NCBI GenBank assembly: GCA_021155885.1 | Contig: JAJNBB010000039.1 | Span: forward strand, 1-34,974 | Direction of reading: 5' to 3' | DNA from: Fibrobacteria bacterium | Lineage (GTDB): Bacteria > Fibrobacterota > Fibrobacteria > UBA11236 | DNA: 34,974 nt | Part shown: positions 14,158 through 21,849 of the stretch, one piece after another | How positions within the stretch are numbered: position 1 is the first letter of the stretch | Layout: each line of letters begins with the position of its first letter | Notes under the pieces: generated by a model | Databases searched by the model: none | Told to the model about the DNA's origin: nothing | The model's input: the letters and a program-made list of their open reading frames with translations, nothing else | Translations under genes and position numbers: made by a program

Positions 14158-15531
14158 GTGGCTAAATCATCTTCCCCCGTCTCCCCCGCGCTTCCCGGAA
14201 GCAGCCGCAAGGTTCGCATCGTCAACCTGGGCTGCTCGAAAAACCAGGTCGATAGCGAAAACATCCTGGGAGAATTCGGCCGCGCCGGATTCTCGATGGC
14301 CCACGACGACGACCGTTCCGACGTCACCGTGATCAACACCTGCGGCTTCATCGAGGCCGCCAAGGAAGAATCGGTCAACGAGATCCTGGACGCGCTGAAG
14401 CACCGCAAGAAGGGCGAGAAGGTCGTCGTCGCCGGCTGCCTGTCGCAGCGCTACCTCGAGGACTTGCACAAGGAGATCCCGGAGGCGGACCTGCTGGTCG
14501 GAACCTACAAGGCCGGCGAAATCATCGAACGCCTCGGGTTGACCTCCACCTTGCCCTCGGATTGCATCGCCGGGGCGGGGCCGCGCGCCCTTATGGGCGA
14601 CGAGCCGCACCACGCCTTCTTGAAAATCGCCGAGGGCTGCAACCGCGTGTGCGGCTTCTGCGCCATCCCCGGCATGCGCGGCAAGCAAAGAAGCCGCAGC
14701 ATCGCCGACGTGGTCGCCGAGGCGCGGCAGCTCGAGTCCTGGGGCATCCGCGAAGTGTCGATCATCGCGCAGGACCTGACCTATTACGGCCGCGAAAACA
14801 ACGGCACCGAAAACCTCGAAATGCTCCTGCGCGCGCTGCTCAAGGAAACAGGCATTCCCTGGTTCCGGCTCATGTACGCCTACCCCGCCTTCGTCACCGA
14901 CGGCCTGCTCGACGTGATGGCCGCCAGCCCGCGCATTTGCAGCTACCTCGACATGCCGATCCAGCACGCCAGCGACCGCATGCTCAAGGCCATGCGCCGC
15001 AACTACTCCGGCGCGAGCCTCCGCAAGCAGCTCGCGCACATTCGGGCAGCGGTGCCGGGCATCGCGCTGCGCACCACGGTCGTGCTCGGCTACCCCGGCG
15101 AGACCGAGGACGACGTCAAGGAGTTGCTCGAGCTCATGGAAGAGACGCGCTTCCGCCACCTGGGCGGCTTCACCTACTCCGACGAAGAGGGCACCTATGC
15201 CTTCGACCTGGAGCCCAAGGTGCCGCTGAAGGTGATGGAGGAAAGACTGGGCCGCGTGATGGACCTGCAGCGCGAGATCGCCGCCGAGGACAACCAGAAA
15301 AGGGTGGGGACGACCGTCGAGGTCATTATCGACTCGGTCGCCGAGGGCGAGGCGCATCACTTCGTGGGACGGACCGAAGGGGACGCGCCCGAGGTCGATG
15401 GCCGCGTGCTCATTCATCTCGCAGAAGAGCCTGCCCCCGCGGAGGCGGGGGCCGAAATCGGCAGCTTCCGCAAGGTGTTCATCACCGACAGCACGGAGTA
15501 TGATTTGGAAGGAAGATTAGCGGACAGCTGA
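14158..15531 (+). CDS. rimO: Ribosomal protein uS12 methylthiotransferase RimO
   Basis: This radical SAM enzyme adds a methylthio group to the conserved aspartate of ribosomal protein S12. The 457-residue protein starts at GTG 14158 (Shine-Dalgarno GGAAGGG, 5-base spacing). The N-terminal UPF0004 domain opens with the RimO-specific LGCSKNQVDSE and carries cysteines 26, 62 and 94. The radical-SAM centre is CNRVCGFC (161, 165, 168). SYLDMPIQHASDRMLKAMRR follows, and a TRAM domain closes the protein. The TRAM domain holds an extra run (about 423-433, EEPAPAEAGAE) coded by a perfect palindrome (15433-15452). The last codons and stop lie in another repeat that reaches the converging gene. Confidence 0.95.
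   Translation: MAKSSSPVSPALPGSSRKVRIVNLGCSKNQVDSENILGEFGRAGFSMAHDDDRSDVTVINTCGFIEAAKEESVNEILDALKHRKKGEKVVVAGCLSQRYLEDLHKEIPEADLLVGTYKAGEIIERLGLTSTLPSDCIAGAGPRALMGDEPHHAFLKIAEGCNRVCGFCAIPGMRGKQRSRSIADVVAEARQLESWGIREVSIIAQDLTYYGRENNGTENLEMLLRALLKETGIPWFRLMYAYPAFVTDGLLDVMAASPRICSYLDMPIQHASDRMLKAMRRNYSGASLRKQLAHIRAAVPGIALRTTVVLGYPGETEDDVKELLELMEETRFRHLGGFTYSDEEGTYAFDLEPKVPLKVMEERLGRVMDLQREIAAEDNQKRVGTTVEVIIDSVAEGEAHHFVGRTEGDAPEVDGRVLIHLAEEPAPAEAGAEIGSFRKVFITDSTEYDLEGRLADS
15433..15452. repeat. Palindrome GCCCCCGC-GGAG-GCGGGGGC inside rimO
   Basis: A perfect 8-base stem lies within the TRAM-coding part of rimO, in frame, coding for the PAPAEAG stretch. A near copy lies in scpB at 20955-20972. Confidence 0.7.
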
Positions 15532-15593
15532 CAGCGTACAGCCGAGCCGGGAGCCGATTTCCGCTGTTTGCTGTTTGTTGTCCGCTGTCCGCT
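15519..15593. repeat. Stuttered inverted repeat between converging rimO and DsbD-N-like genes
   Basis: The left arm starts AGCGGACAGCTGACAGCG (15519 onward) and the right arm ends TGTCCGCTGTCCGCT (to 15593). Each arm is a degenerate tandem of an ACAGC-type word. AGCGGACAGC at the left end is exactly inverted at 15584-15593. The arms include the stop codons of both genes, so the structure lies exactly between two transcription units. Confidence 0.6.
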
Positions 15594-16056
15594 ACTCCCC
15601 GTACTTCGCGGTAATTTCCTTCGGCGGCAGGCATTGCGAGTCGTTGCAGGCCTGGTACCGTAAAACCACCTTCGCCTTTTCCAGGGATTCTCCCGCCTTG
15701 GCGTTCTTCCGGCCCACCGGGACCTTGATCTCGATCGTGCCGGCGAACAGGGCCACCTTGCCTCCCAGCGCCGGGAAATCCTCCAGAACGGGCTTCGGGA
15801 ACATCGGCTTGCCGAAGCCCAGGCCTTCGCCCTCGGCCTTCAGCTCGGTCGGGATCAGGAATTCGTCCAGCGGAGCGTTCGACTGGATGTGCCAGCCCTT
15901 GGGAATGACGACCTTCACCAGCATCCGCGTGGAATCTCCCTTGAACGCCCCCGGAGAATACCGGAACGAGGCCGTGGGGGCGGGGTTGGCCGCGAAGGCG
16001 GCGGAGGCCAGCAAAAACAGAGTCAGGGCGGGAGATTTCATTCCCTTAAAATACAT
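15592..16056 (-). CDS. Secreted protein similar to the N-terminal domain of DsbD
   Basis: A 154-residue exported protein with a signal peptide (MKSPALTLFLLASAAFA|ANP; the ATG at 16041 is an alternative start closer to the usual form). The mature part resembles the periplasmic DsbD-alpha/DsbC-like domain: VVIPKGWHIQSNAPLDEFLIPT, a long beta-rich middle, and YQACNDSQCLPP, which matches the conserved YQ-x-C-x(4-6)-C-x-PP motif holding the redox cysteine pair. In DsbD this domain passes electrons to periplasmic partners. Here it stands alone, without the membrane and thioredoxin domains. It converges on rimO and is alone on its strand. Confidence 0.75.
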   Translation of the reverse strand: MYFKGMKSPALTLFLLASAAFAANPAPTASFRYSPGAFKGDSTRMLVKVVIPKGWHIQSNAPLDEFLIPTELKAEGEGLGFGKPMFPKPVLEDFPALGGKVALFAGTIEIKVPVGRKNAKAGESLEKAKVVLRYQACNDSQCLPPKEITAKYGE

Positions 16057-16170
16057 GGAATCGGGTACCAGCGAAACCCAGAAAAACGCTTGGTTTCGGG
16101 GCGCCTTCGTAACACGCGGGGCGATCGCAGGCGCTTCAACCGGGGTCGTAAACGCTTTTGGACATGGTTC

Positions 16171-16190
16171 GGGCGGATCATGATCCGCCC
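16171..16190. repeat. Perfect 20-base palindrome GGGCGGATCATGATCCGCCC
   Basis: Both arms match exactly, and CTAC follows on the right (16191-16194). It shares the layout G(T)AGGGGCG...CGCCCCTAC with the larger palindrome at 32934-32961. It lies upstream of glmM. Confidence 0.7.
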
Positions 16191-16199
16191 CTACTTTTC

Positions 16200-16230
16200 C
16201 CTGTCACCTGTAACCTGTCACCTGTTACCT
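16200..16230. repeat. Short direct repeat CCTGTCACCTGTAA x2
   Basis: CCTGTCACCTGTAA (16200-16213) is followed directly by CCTGTCACCTGTTA (16214-16227) and a further CCT. It ends 8 bases before the glmM start codon, where it would otherwise hold the ribosome-binding site; no clear Shine-Dalgarno is left. Confidence 0.65.
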
Positions 16231-16238
16231 TTCCCCCC

Positions 16239-17579
16239 ATGTCCAAACTCATGCGCTCCGTCTCAGGAATCCGCGGCATCGTCGGCCCGGACTTCAACCC
16301 CATTCTCATCGCCGGTTACGTCAACGCCTTCGTCCAGCTGCTGAACGCGAAACGCGTGGTGGTGGGCCGCGACACCCGGCCGACGGGAACGCTGGTGGAG
16401 CACTGCGTGGTGTCGGCCCTGCAGGCCTCCGGCGCGGACGTGGTGATGGTGGGCATCGCCTCGACTCCCACCGTGGAAATGGAGGTGATCCGGCAGAAGG
16501 CCGACGCCGGCATCATCATCACCGCCTCGCACAACCCGCTGGAATGGAACGCCCTCAAGTTCCTGAACCACGAGGGAATCTTTCTGGACGAGGGCCAGGT
16601 GCGGGACCTCTTCGCCCTGGTGGACGCGGAAAACTTCGCCTGGGTGGACCACTCCCGCGCCGGCGTCATCACCCACGAAACCGGCGCGGACGAAGCCCAC
16701 ATCCGCGCCATCCTGGCCCTGCCCTACATCGACGTCCAGGCGTTGCGCGCGCGACGCTTCAAGACGGCCTACGACGCCGTCAACGGCGCCGGCTGCCTGA
16801 TCGTGCCGCAGCTGCTGAAGGAGCTGGGCTGCGACATCACGGCCATCCACGTCACCCCGGACGGCATCTTTCCGCGCGGCGCGGAGCCCACGCCCGAAAA
16901 CCTGGGGGACCTGGGACGCGCGGTCGTGCAAAACGGCTGCGACGTCGGCTTCGCCACCGATCCCGACGCCGACCGCTGCGCCCTGGTCGACGAGCGCGGA
17001 GAACCCGTGGGCGAGGAATACACGCTGGCGATCGCGGTGGATTTCATGCTGCGCCACAAGCCGGGCCCGGTGACCGTCAACCTCTCCACGAGCCGCATGA
17101 ACGAGGACCTGGCCGAGCGCCACGGGTCGCCGTTCGCGCGCTCTAAGGTGGGCGAAATCAACGTGACCGTCGAAATGCGCCGGAATGGAAGCGTGATCGG
17201 CGGCGAAGGCAACGGCGGGGTGATCCTCCCCGACTTGCACTACGGCCGGGACGGCATTCTGGCCGTGGCGCTCACGCTGCAATCCTTGTTGGATCGGGAG
17301 ACCACCCTGTCGGGCCTGGTGGCGGCGATCCCGGCCTACCATATCGACAAGCGCAAGTTCGACCTGGGGTCCAAGAGCTTGGCCGACGTGTACGCCCGCC
17401 TCGAAGAGGCGTTCAAGGAGGCCCGGCTGGACCGCCGCGACGGGCTGTGGTTCGGGTGGGAAAAGAGCTGGCTGCACGTGCGCCCGTCGAACACCGAACC
17501 GGTCATCCGCGCCATCGCGGAGGCCCCGACGCGCGAGGAAGCCGCCCGGCTTTGCGACGCCGTCTCGGCGCTGTTGTAA
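16239..17579 (+). CDS. glmM: Phosphoglucosamine mutase-type phosphohexomutase
   Basis: It interconverts glucosamine 6-phosphate and glucosamine 1-phosphate for UDP-GlcNAc synthesis. The 446-residue protein starts at ATG 16239 (MSKLMRSVSGIRGIVG). It shows the phosphoserine loop TASHNP (Ser near 98), the metal-binding DPDADR, the sugar-binding GEGNGGV and the phosphate-binding RPSNTEPVIR. The GEGNGGVILPDLHYGRDG form is typical of GlmM annotated in Bacteroidetes and Archaea, and differs from the classic E. coli GlmM loop. A phosphomannomutase/phosphoglucomutase role cannot be excluded, but glmS directly downstream supports GlmM. An in-frame extension upstream runs through the repeats and is unlikely to be used. 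Confidence 0.85.
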   Translation: MSKLMRSVSGIRGIVGPDFNPILIAGYVNAFVQLLNAKRVVVGRDTRPTGTLVEHCVVSALQASGADVVMVGIASTPTVEMEVIRQKADAGIIITASHNPLEWNALKFLNHEGIFLDEGQVRDLFALVDAENFAWVDHSRAGVITHETGADEAHIRAILALPYIDVQALRARRFKTAYDAVNGAGCLIVPQLLKELGCDITAIHVTPDGIFPRGAEPTPENLGDLGRAVVQNGCDVGFATDPDADRCALVDERGEPVGEEYTLAIAVDFMLRHKPGPVTVNLSTSRMNEDLAERHGSPFARSKVGEINVTVEMRRNGSVIGGEGNGGVILPDLHYGRDGILAVALTLQSLLDRETTLSGLVAAIPAYHIDKRKFDLGSKSLADVYARLEEAFKEARLDRRDGLWFGWEKSWLHVRPSNTEPVIRAIAEAPTREEAARLCDAVSALL

Positions 17580-17594
17580 CGAAGCGCGTTTCTC

Positions 17595-17617
17595 CCCCTC
17601 TCCCTCCGGGAGAGGGG
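17595..17617. repeat. Palindrome CCCCTCTCCC-TCC-GGGAGAGGGG
   Basis: A perfect 10-base stem with a 3-base loop lies between glmM and glmS. Elements of this type (CCCTCTCCC...GGGAGAGGG) recur between genes in many bacteria; that is recalled knowledge. No T run follows. Confidence 0.65.
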
Positions 17618-17706
17618 CCGGAAATGTCCCCGGTATCTCCCGGGCGCTCCCTCCCCCTCCCCCCTAATTTTTACATTCGGACCACGTTTCAACCCGGAGT
17701 TTTTCC

Positions 17707-19533
17707 ATGTGCGGTATCGTGGCTTACACGGGCGGTCGTCAGGCCGTCGGCATCCTGATAGAAGGCCTGCGCAAGCTGGAATACCGCGGCTATGACAGCG
17801 CGGGCGTTTGCCTCCAGGACGGCGGCCGCCTCAACGTCGTTCGCGCCAAGGGGCGCCTCTCCGAGCTTGAAACCGCCCTGACCTTTCATTCCAGCACCGG
17901 CACGACCGGTATCGGCCACACGCGCTGGGCCACGCACGGCGCTCCCGAGGAACGCAATGCGCACCCGCACAGCAGCATGGACGGCCGGATCTCGGTGGTG
18001 CACAACGGCATCATCGAGAACTACGCCCTCATCAAGTCGAAACTCAAGAAGGAGGGCGTGGTTTTCAAGTCGGACACCGACACGGAGGTGATCGCCCACC
18101 TGGTCTCCAAGTTCTACAAGGACAACCTCGCCTCCGCCGTGGCGGACGCGCTCACGCACCTCGAGGGAGCCTTCGGCATCGTGGTGATAAGCGCCAACGA
18201 GCCCGGCGTGCTGATCGGCGCGCGGAGGGGCAGCCCCCTCGTCCTGGGCGTGGGCGAGGACGAGTGCATCCTGGCCTCCGACGCGTCAGCCATCGTGGAG
18301 CACACGCAAAAGGTGATTTACCTCGACGAGAACGACATGGTCGAGATCAAGGGCGCGGAATACCGCATCACCAACCAGGCGCGCGCCGAGGTGCGGCGCG
18401 AGATCCAGAACATCGAGTTCAGCGCCGACCAGGTGGCCAAGGGCAACTTCGAGCACTTCATGCTCAAGGAAATCTTCGAGCAACCCGAGGCGATCCTCAA
18501 TTCGCTGCGCGGACGACTGCTCCTCGATTCCGGAACCGCCAACCTTCAGGGGCTCAACCTCCTGACGCAGGAACTGCGCGGCATCCACCGCATCGTCATC
18601 ATCGCCTGCGGCACGTCCTTCTTTGCCGGGAAGGTGGGCGAATACCTGATCGAGGAGATGGCGGGCATCCCCGTCGAGGTGGAGTACGCCTCGGAGTTCC
18701 GCTACCGCAACCCCATCCTCGAGGAAAAGACCATCGTGTTCGCCATCTCGCAGTCCGGCGAGACCGCCGACACGCTGGCCGCGCTGCGCGAGGCGAAGCG
18801 CAAGGGCGCCACCGTGCTGGGCATCTGCAACGCGGTCGGCAGCTCGATCGCGCGCGAAACCGACGGCGGCGTCTACCTGCACGCCGGCCCCGAAATCGGC
18901 GTGGCCTCGACCAAGGCGTTCACCTGCCAGGTGACGGTCCTCACCCTGATCGCCCTCCTCCTGGGCCGCATGCGGCACGTGAGCGCGGCCGAGGGCCTGC
19001 GCGTTTGCAACGCCCTGCAGGCCATCCCGGGCCAGATCCGCGAGATCCTCGCGCAGAACGACGCCATCCGGGAGATCGCGAGACAATACGTCGACCACCG
19101 CAACTTCCTGTACCTCGGCCGCGGCTTCAATTACCCGGTCGCGCTCGAGGGAGCGCTCAAGCTCAAGGAAATTTCCTACGTGCATGCGGAGGGCTATCCC
19201 GCCGCCGAGATGAAGCACGGCCCCATCGCCCTCATCGACGCCGACATGCCCACCGTGGTGGTCTGCCCTTCCGACGTCCTGTTCGACAAGGTGATTTCGA
19301 ACATGCAGGAGGTGAAGGCCCGCGGCGGACGCATCCTGGCCGTGACGGATTCGACGAACGGCCAGCTCGAGGGCGTGGCCGACCACGTGATCCGCGTCCC
19401 GAAGACCTTGTCCGTGCTCACGCCCCTGTTGCACGTCGTGCCCCTGCAGCTGCTGGCCTACCACATCGCCGTGCTGCGCGGGTGCGACGTCGACATGCCG
19501 AGAAACCTGGCGAAAAGCGTGACGGTGGAATAG
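17707..19533 (+). CDS. glmS: Glutamine--fructose-6-phosphate aminotransferase (isomerizing)
   Basis: It makes glucosamine 6-phosphate from fructose 6-phosphate and glutamine, the first step toward UDP-GlcNAc for peptidoglycan and lipopolysaccharide. The 608-residue protein matches family length. MCGIVAYTG gives the N-terminal nucleophile Cys2; GHTRWATHG and VVHNGIIENY complete the class II amidotransferase domain. Two SIS domains follow (IACGTSFFAGKVGEYLIEE, SQSGETADTLAALREAKRKG, GRGFNYPVALEGALKLKEIS, EMKHGPIALID). The C-terminus is NLAKSVTVE, the family ending. No glmS ribozyme is recognisable in the 127-base leader. The Shine-Dalgarno is GGAG before ATG 17707. Confidence 0.97.
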   Translation: MCGIVAYTGGRQAVGILIEGLRKLEYRGYDSAGVCLQDGGRLNVVRAKGRLSELETALTFHSSTGTTGIGHTRWATHGAPEERNAHPHSSMDGRISVVHNGIIENYALIKSKLKKEGVVFKSDTDTEVIAHLVSKFYKDNLASAVADALTHLEGAFGIVVISANEPGVLIGARRGSPLVLGVGEDECILASDASAIVEHTQKVIYLDENDMVEIKGAEYRITNQARAEVRREIQNIEFSADQVAKGNFEHFMLKEIFEQPEAILNSLRGRLLLDSGTANLQGLNLLTQELRGIHRIVIIACGTSFFAGKVGEYLIEEMAGIPVEVEYASEFRYRNPILEEKTIVFAISQSGETADTLAALREAKRKGATVLGICNAVGSSIARETDGGVYLHAGPEIGVASTKAFTCQVTVLTLIALLLGRMRHVSAAEGLRVCNALQAIPGQIREILAQNDAIREIARQYVDHRNFLYLGRGFNYPVALEGALKLKEISYVHAEGYPAAEMKHGPIALIDADMPTVVVCPSDVLFDKVISNMQEVKARGGRILAVTDSTNGQLEGVADHVIRVPKTLSVLTPLLHVVPLQLLAYHIAVLRGCDVDMPRNLAKSVTVE

Positions 19534-19537
19534 GGCA

Positions 19538-19666
19538 AATGATGAATGATGAATGGGGAATGATGAATAAGGGCGGACAAACCTTGTTCCTTTCGAGAGC
19601 GTTCGCGTTCACGGGCGGCATTCCTCATTTCACCTTCATCATTCATCATTCATCATTCATCATTCC
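19538..19666. repeat. Stuttered inverted repeat of ATGATGAATG words between glmS and scpA
   Basis: The left arm (19538-19569) is built from AATGATGAATGATGAATG-type words. The right arm (19620-19666) is built from the inverse CATTCATCATTCATCATT words. About 50 bases of unrelated sequence lie between them. Together they could form one long hairpin on the transcript linking glmS and scpA. The arms are degenerate tandems, so many pairing registers are possible. Confidence 0.75.
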
Positions 19667-19675
19667 GGCTTCCTT

Positions 19676-20767
19676 ATGACCCAACTGCAACAGATCCTCG
19701 ACCTCGGCTACGAGGTCAAGCTTCCGGTGTTCGAGGGGCCGCTGGATCTCCTGTTGTACCTCGTGGAAAAGAACGAGCTCAACACCAAGGACATTTCCAT
19801 CGCCTCCATCACGGACCAGTATCTGGCCCACCTGGCGGCGCTGGAAAAAACCGACCTGGGCGAGGCGGGGGAATTCCTGGTCATGGCCGCGCGGCTCATG
19901 CGCCTCAAGGCGCGCGAGCTGCTGCCCGCCGAGGACAAGGACGAACTGGAGGAAATGGAATACCTGCTCGACCGCCAGGCCCTGATCGCGCAGATGATGG
20001 AATACCAGAAGTTCAAGGAGGCGGCGCGCTCCCTGCGGAACATCGAGTCGAAGCATTTCGGGGCGTTCCCCCGCGGCCGTTCCGAGAAGCCGGGCGCGGC
20101 GGAAGGCGAGGCCGAGCCCGAGGAAGAGGGCGAGGCGGGGGTATACGACCTGCTGGCGGCCTTCAAAAGCGTGCTTCAGCAGCGTCCGCGCATTCCGGTA
20201 CACGAGGTCGAGATCGACGAGGTCACGATCGAGGACCGCATGCAGCACGTCGAGACGGAACTGCTGGGAGCGGGGCGCATCCTTTTCGAGGACTTGTTCG
20301 GCAACGATCCGCGGCGCCTGGCCAAGGTCGTGACCTTCATGGCCTTGCTCGAGCTGTGCAAGCTCGACCGCATCGTGGTGAGGCAGAACCGGGCCTTCGG
20401 GTCTATCTGGGTCTACCCCAAGGAAGCCGAGGCGGGCGAGGGAGCCTTCGCGCAGGACCTGCAGGCCGTTTCCATGGAAGGCGCCAGGGAAACCGACGCC
20501 GGCGCCGAGGACGCCCTGTTGTTCAAGCCCGGACTGGTCGAATGGGTGCAGGAACAAATCCTGATCCGCAAGGGACGCACGGCCCTGGAAGAGGTGCTGG
20601 CCGACCTCGAACGCGAACTCCGGGCCGATCGGGAAGCCGAAAGCGCCTCGCCGGTGGACAGCGGCGCCTCGTTTCCCTCCGAAATCGCTTCTCTGGCGGC
20701 CGCGACACTGGAACCCGGCGCGCCGGAAGCGCCCACGGAAGACTCCGCGGACGAGGACGATGTTTAG
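19676..20767 (+). CDS. scpA: Segregation and condensation protein A
   Basis: The kleisin subunit of the SMC-ScpAB condensin, which bridges the SMC heads. The 363-residue protein starts at ATG 19676. It shows the conserved opening VFEGPLDLLLYLVEKNELN, then IASITDQYLAHLAAL, GEFLVMAARLMRLKARELLP and EEMEYLLDRQALIAQMMEY. The C-terminal winged-helix region is VVTFMALLELCKLDRIVVRQ. It is about 100 residues longer than usual. The extra length is an acidic insert near 130-160 (GEAEPEEEGEAG) and a long C-terminal tail rich in E, A and P. scpB follows after 57 bases. Confidence 0.93.
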   Translation: MTQLQQILDLGYEVKLPVFEGPLDLLLYLVEKNELNTKDISIASITDQYLAHLAALEKTDLGEAGEFLVMAARLMRLKARELLPAEDKDELEEMEYLLDRQALIAQMMEYQKFKEAARSLRNIESKHFGAFPRGRSEKPGAAEGEAEPEEEGEAGVYDLLAAFKSVLQQRPRIPVHEVEIDEVTIEDRMQHVETELLGAGRILFEDLFGNDPRRLAKVVTFMALLELCKLDRIVVRQNRAFGSIWVYPKEAEAGEGAFAQDLQAVSMEGARETDAGAEDALLFKPGLVEWVQEQILIRKGRTALEEVLADLERELRADREAESASPVDSGASFPSEIASLAAATLEPGAPEAPTEDSADEDDV

Positions 20768-20824
20768 ATCCATTCGCTACCCTCAATTTCTAACTTCGCC
20801 AAACGCGCTTCAGCCGAAAACCAC

Positions 20825-21745
20825 GTGATCGAAGATCTCTCCAACGCCGACGCCGAAGCCCCCGAAACCGGGGACGCCTCCGGTCGTGAGGACGCGCCGG
20901 GCGCCTCCCCCGTCGCGGGCGAGGGACGCGGGGCGGAGGAAACCACCGCCGTCACCCCCGCGCAGGCGGGGGGGCCTCCCGAATCCCCATCCCCCCCCGT
21001 GGAACCCATGGAAGATGAGGAGGAAAGCGCTCCGGCCTGGGTTCCCGAACCGGACAAGCTGCTGTGCTCGCTGCTGTTCGCCTCGCACGAATACCTGACC
21101 GCGCGCGGGCTGCGGGAGATCATGGGCGACGAATGGGACACTCCCCGCCTGCGGCAGTTGGTCCGCAAGCTCAACCGCGACCTGCAGGACACGGATCTGC
21201 CCTTCGAGGTGATCGAAATCGAGGGCACCTTCCGCATGCGGACCCTTCCGCGGTACTTTCCCTGGACGCGCAAGCTTTTCAAGGACGCCTCGCCGCGCCG
21301 CCTGTCCCAGGCCGCTCTGGAGACGCTGGCGATCGTGGCCTACAAGCAACCGATCACCAAGGCCGAGATCGAATCGATCCGCGGCGTGAACGTCGATGGC
21401 AGCCTGAAGACGCTGCTCGACAAAAAGCTCATCGACATCGGGCGCCGCTCGGACTCGCTCGGGCAGGCGTTCACCTACCACACGACGCGCGACTTCCTGC
21501 GCTACTTCGGCATCAATCGCATGCCCGACGACCTGCCCCGCCTCTCCGAGTTCGAAGGCATCCTGAACGCGCAGTCGCTGATCCCCCAGATGGGCGCCGA
21601 CGGCGAGGTGCACGAGGTGGTGCGTGCGGAGAACGAGCCCGAGCAAATGAGCCTGGGCATGGGCGCCGCGGCCGCGTTCGAGGCCGGCGATCCCGTAAGC
21701 CCCGACGGCGACCACCGTCCGCCCGAAGCGCACTACGAGAGTTGA
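20825..21745 (+). CDS. scpB: Segregation and condensation protein B
   Basis: ScpB is the second non-SMC condensin subunit and forms a winged-helix dimer on ScpA. The conserved part begins near residue 75 (LLCSLLFASHEYLTARGLREI). It includes SQAALETLAIVAYKQPITKAEIESIRGVN, LLDKKLIDIGRRSDSLGQ and TTRDFLRYFGINRMPDDLP. The first 70 residues are a low-complexity acidic and proline-rich extension. It contains VTPAQAGGPPES, coded partly by a palindrome (20955-20972). GTG 20825 is the longest start; ATG 21009 would skip the whole extension and is a real alternative. It ends in a terminator shared with the converging TPR gene. Confidence 0.92.
   Translation: MIEDLSNADAEAPETGDASGREDAPGASPVAGEGRGAEETTAVTPAQAGGPPESPSPPVEPMEDEEESAPAWVPEPDKLLCSLLFASHEYLTARGLREIMGDEWDTPRLRQLVRKLNRDLQDTDLPFEVIEIEGTFRMRTLPRYFPWTRKLFKDASPRRLSQAALETLAIVAYKQPITKAEIESIRGVNVDGSLKTLLDKKLIDIGRRSDSLGQAFTYHTTRDFLRYFGINRMPDDLPRLSEFEGILNAQSLIPQMGADGEVHEVVRAENEPEQMSLGMGAAAAFEAGDPVSPDGDHRPPEAHYES
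20955..20972. repeat. Palindrome CCCCCGC-GCAG-GCGGGGG inside scpB
   Basis: A 7-base perfect stem lies in the N-terminal extension of scpB, nearly the same as the one in rimO (15433-15452). Its in-frame reading TPAQAG resembles the translations of a widespread bacterial intergenic palindrome (CCCGCGNAGGCGGG type); that likeness is recalled, not tested. Confidence 0.65.
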
Positions 21746-21758
21746 GCCAATGCGGAAC

Positions 21759-21845
21759 ACAATGGCCGCAAAAGAACGCAAAAAACCAAATCAAAAAAGG
21801 GCCCTATAGGGCCCTTTTCGTTTTCTTTGCGATCCTTTGCGGCAA
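21759..21845. repeat. Stuttered inverted repeat GGCCGCAAAAGAACGCAAA flanking the terminator
   Basis: The left arm ACAATGGCCGCAAAAGAACGC (from 21759) is imperfectly inverted in the right arm TTTCTTTGCGATCCTTTGCG (21821-21840, then GCAAT), around the terminator at 21794-21817. Its first 17 bases occur again at 26596-26612. The arms have an 8-9-base GCAAA period. Confidence 0.7.
21794..21817. terminator. Bidirectional terminator of scpB and the leftward gene string
   Basis: AAAAGGGCCC and GGGCCCTTTT pair perfectly around TATA. With A before and T after the stem, it works in both directions. It lies midway between the converging stops of scpB (21745) and the TPR gene (21850). Confidence 0.88.
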
Positions 21846-21849
21846 TCGC

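Noticed and set aside
16158-16238. Upstream extension of GlmM
   Set aside because: It would be coded by the palindrome and direct repeat (SPVTCNLSPVTF-like residues), a typical repeat artefact.
17580-17706. glmS ribozyme upstream of glmS
   Set aside because: The leader is short, C-rich and shows none of the ribozyme core; only a palindrome and a plain ribosome-binding site are seen.
19538-19666. CRISPR array
   Set aside because: The words are contiguous and degenerate with no unique spacers of constant length, and no cas genes are near.
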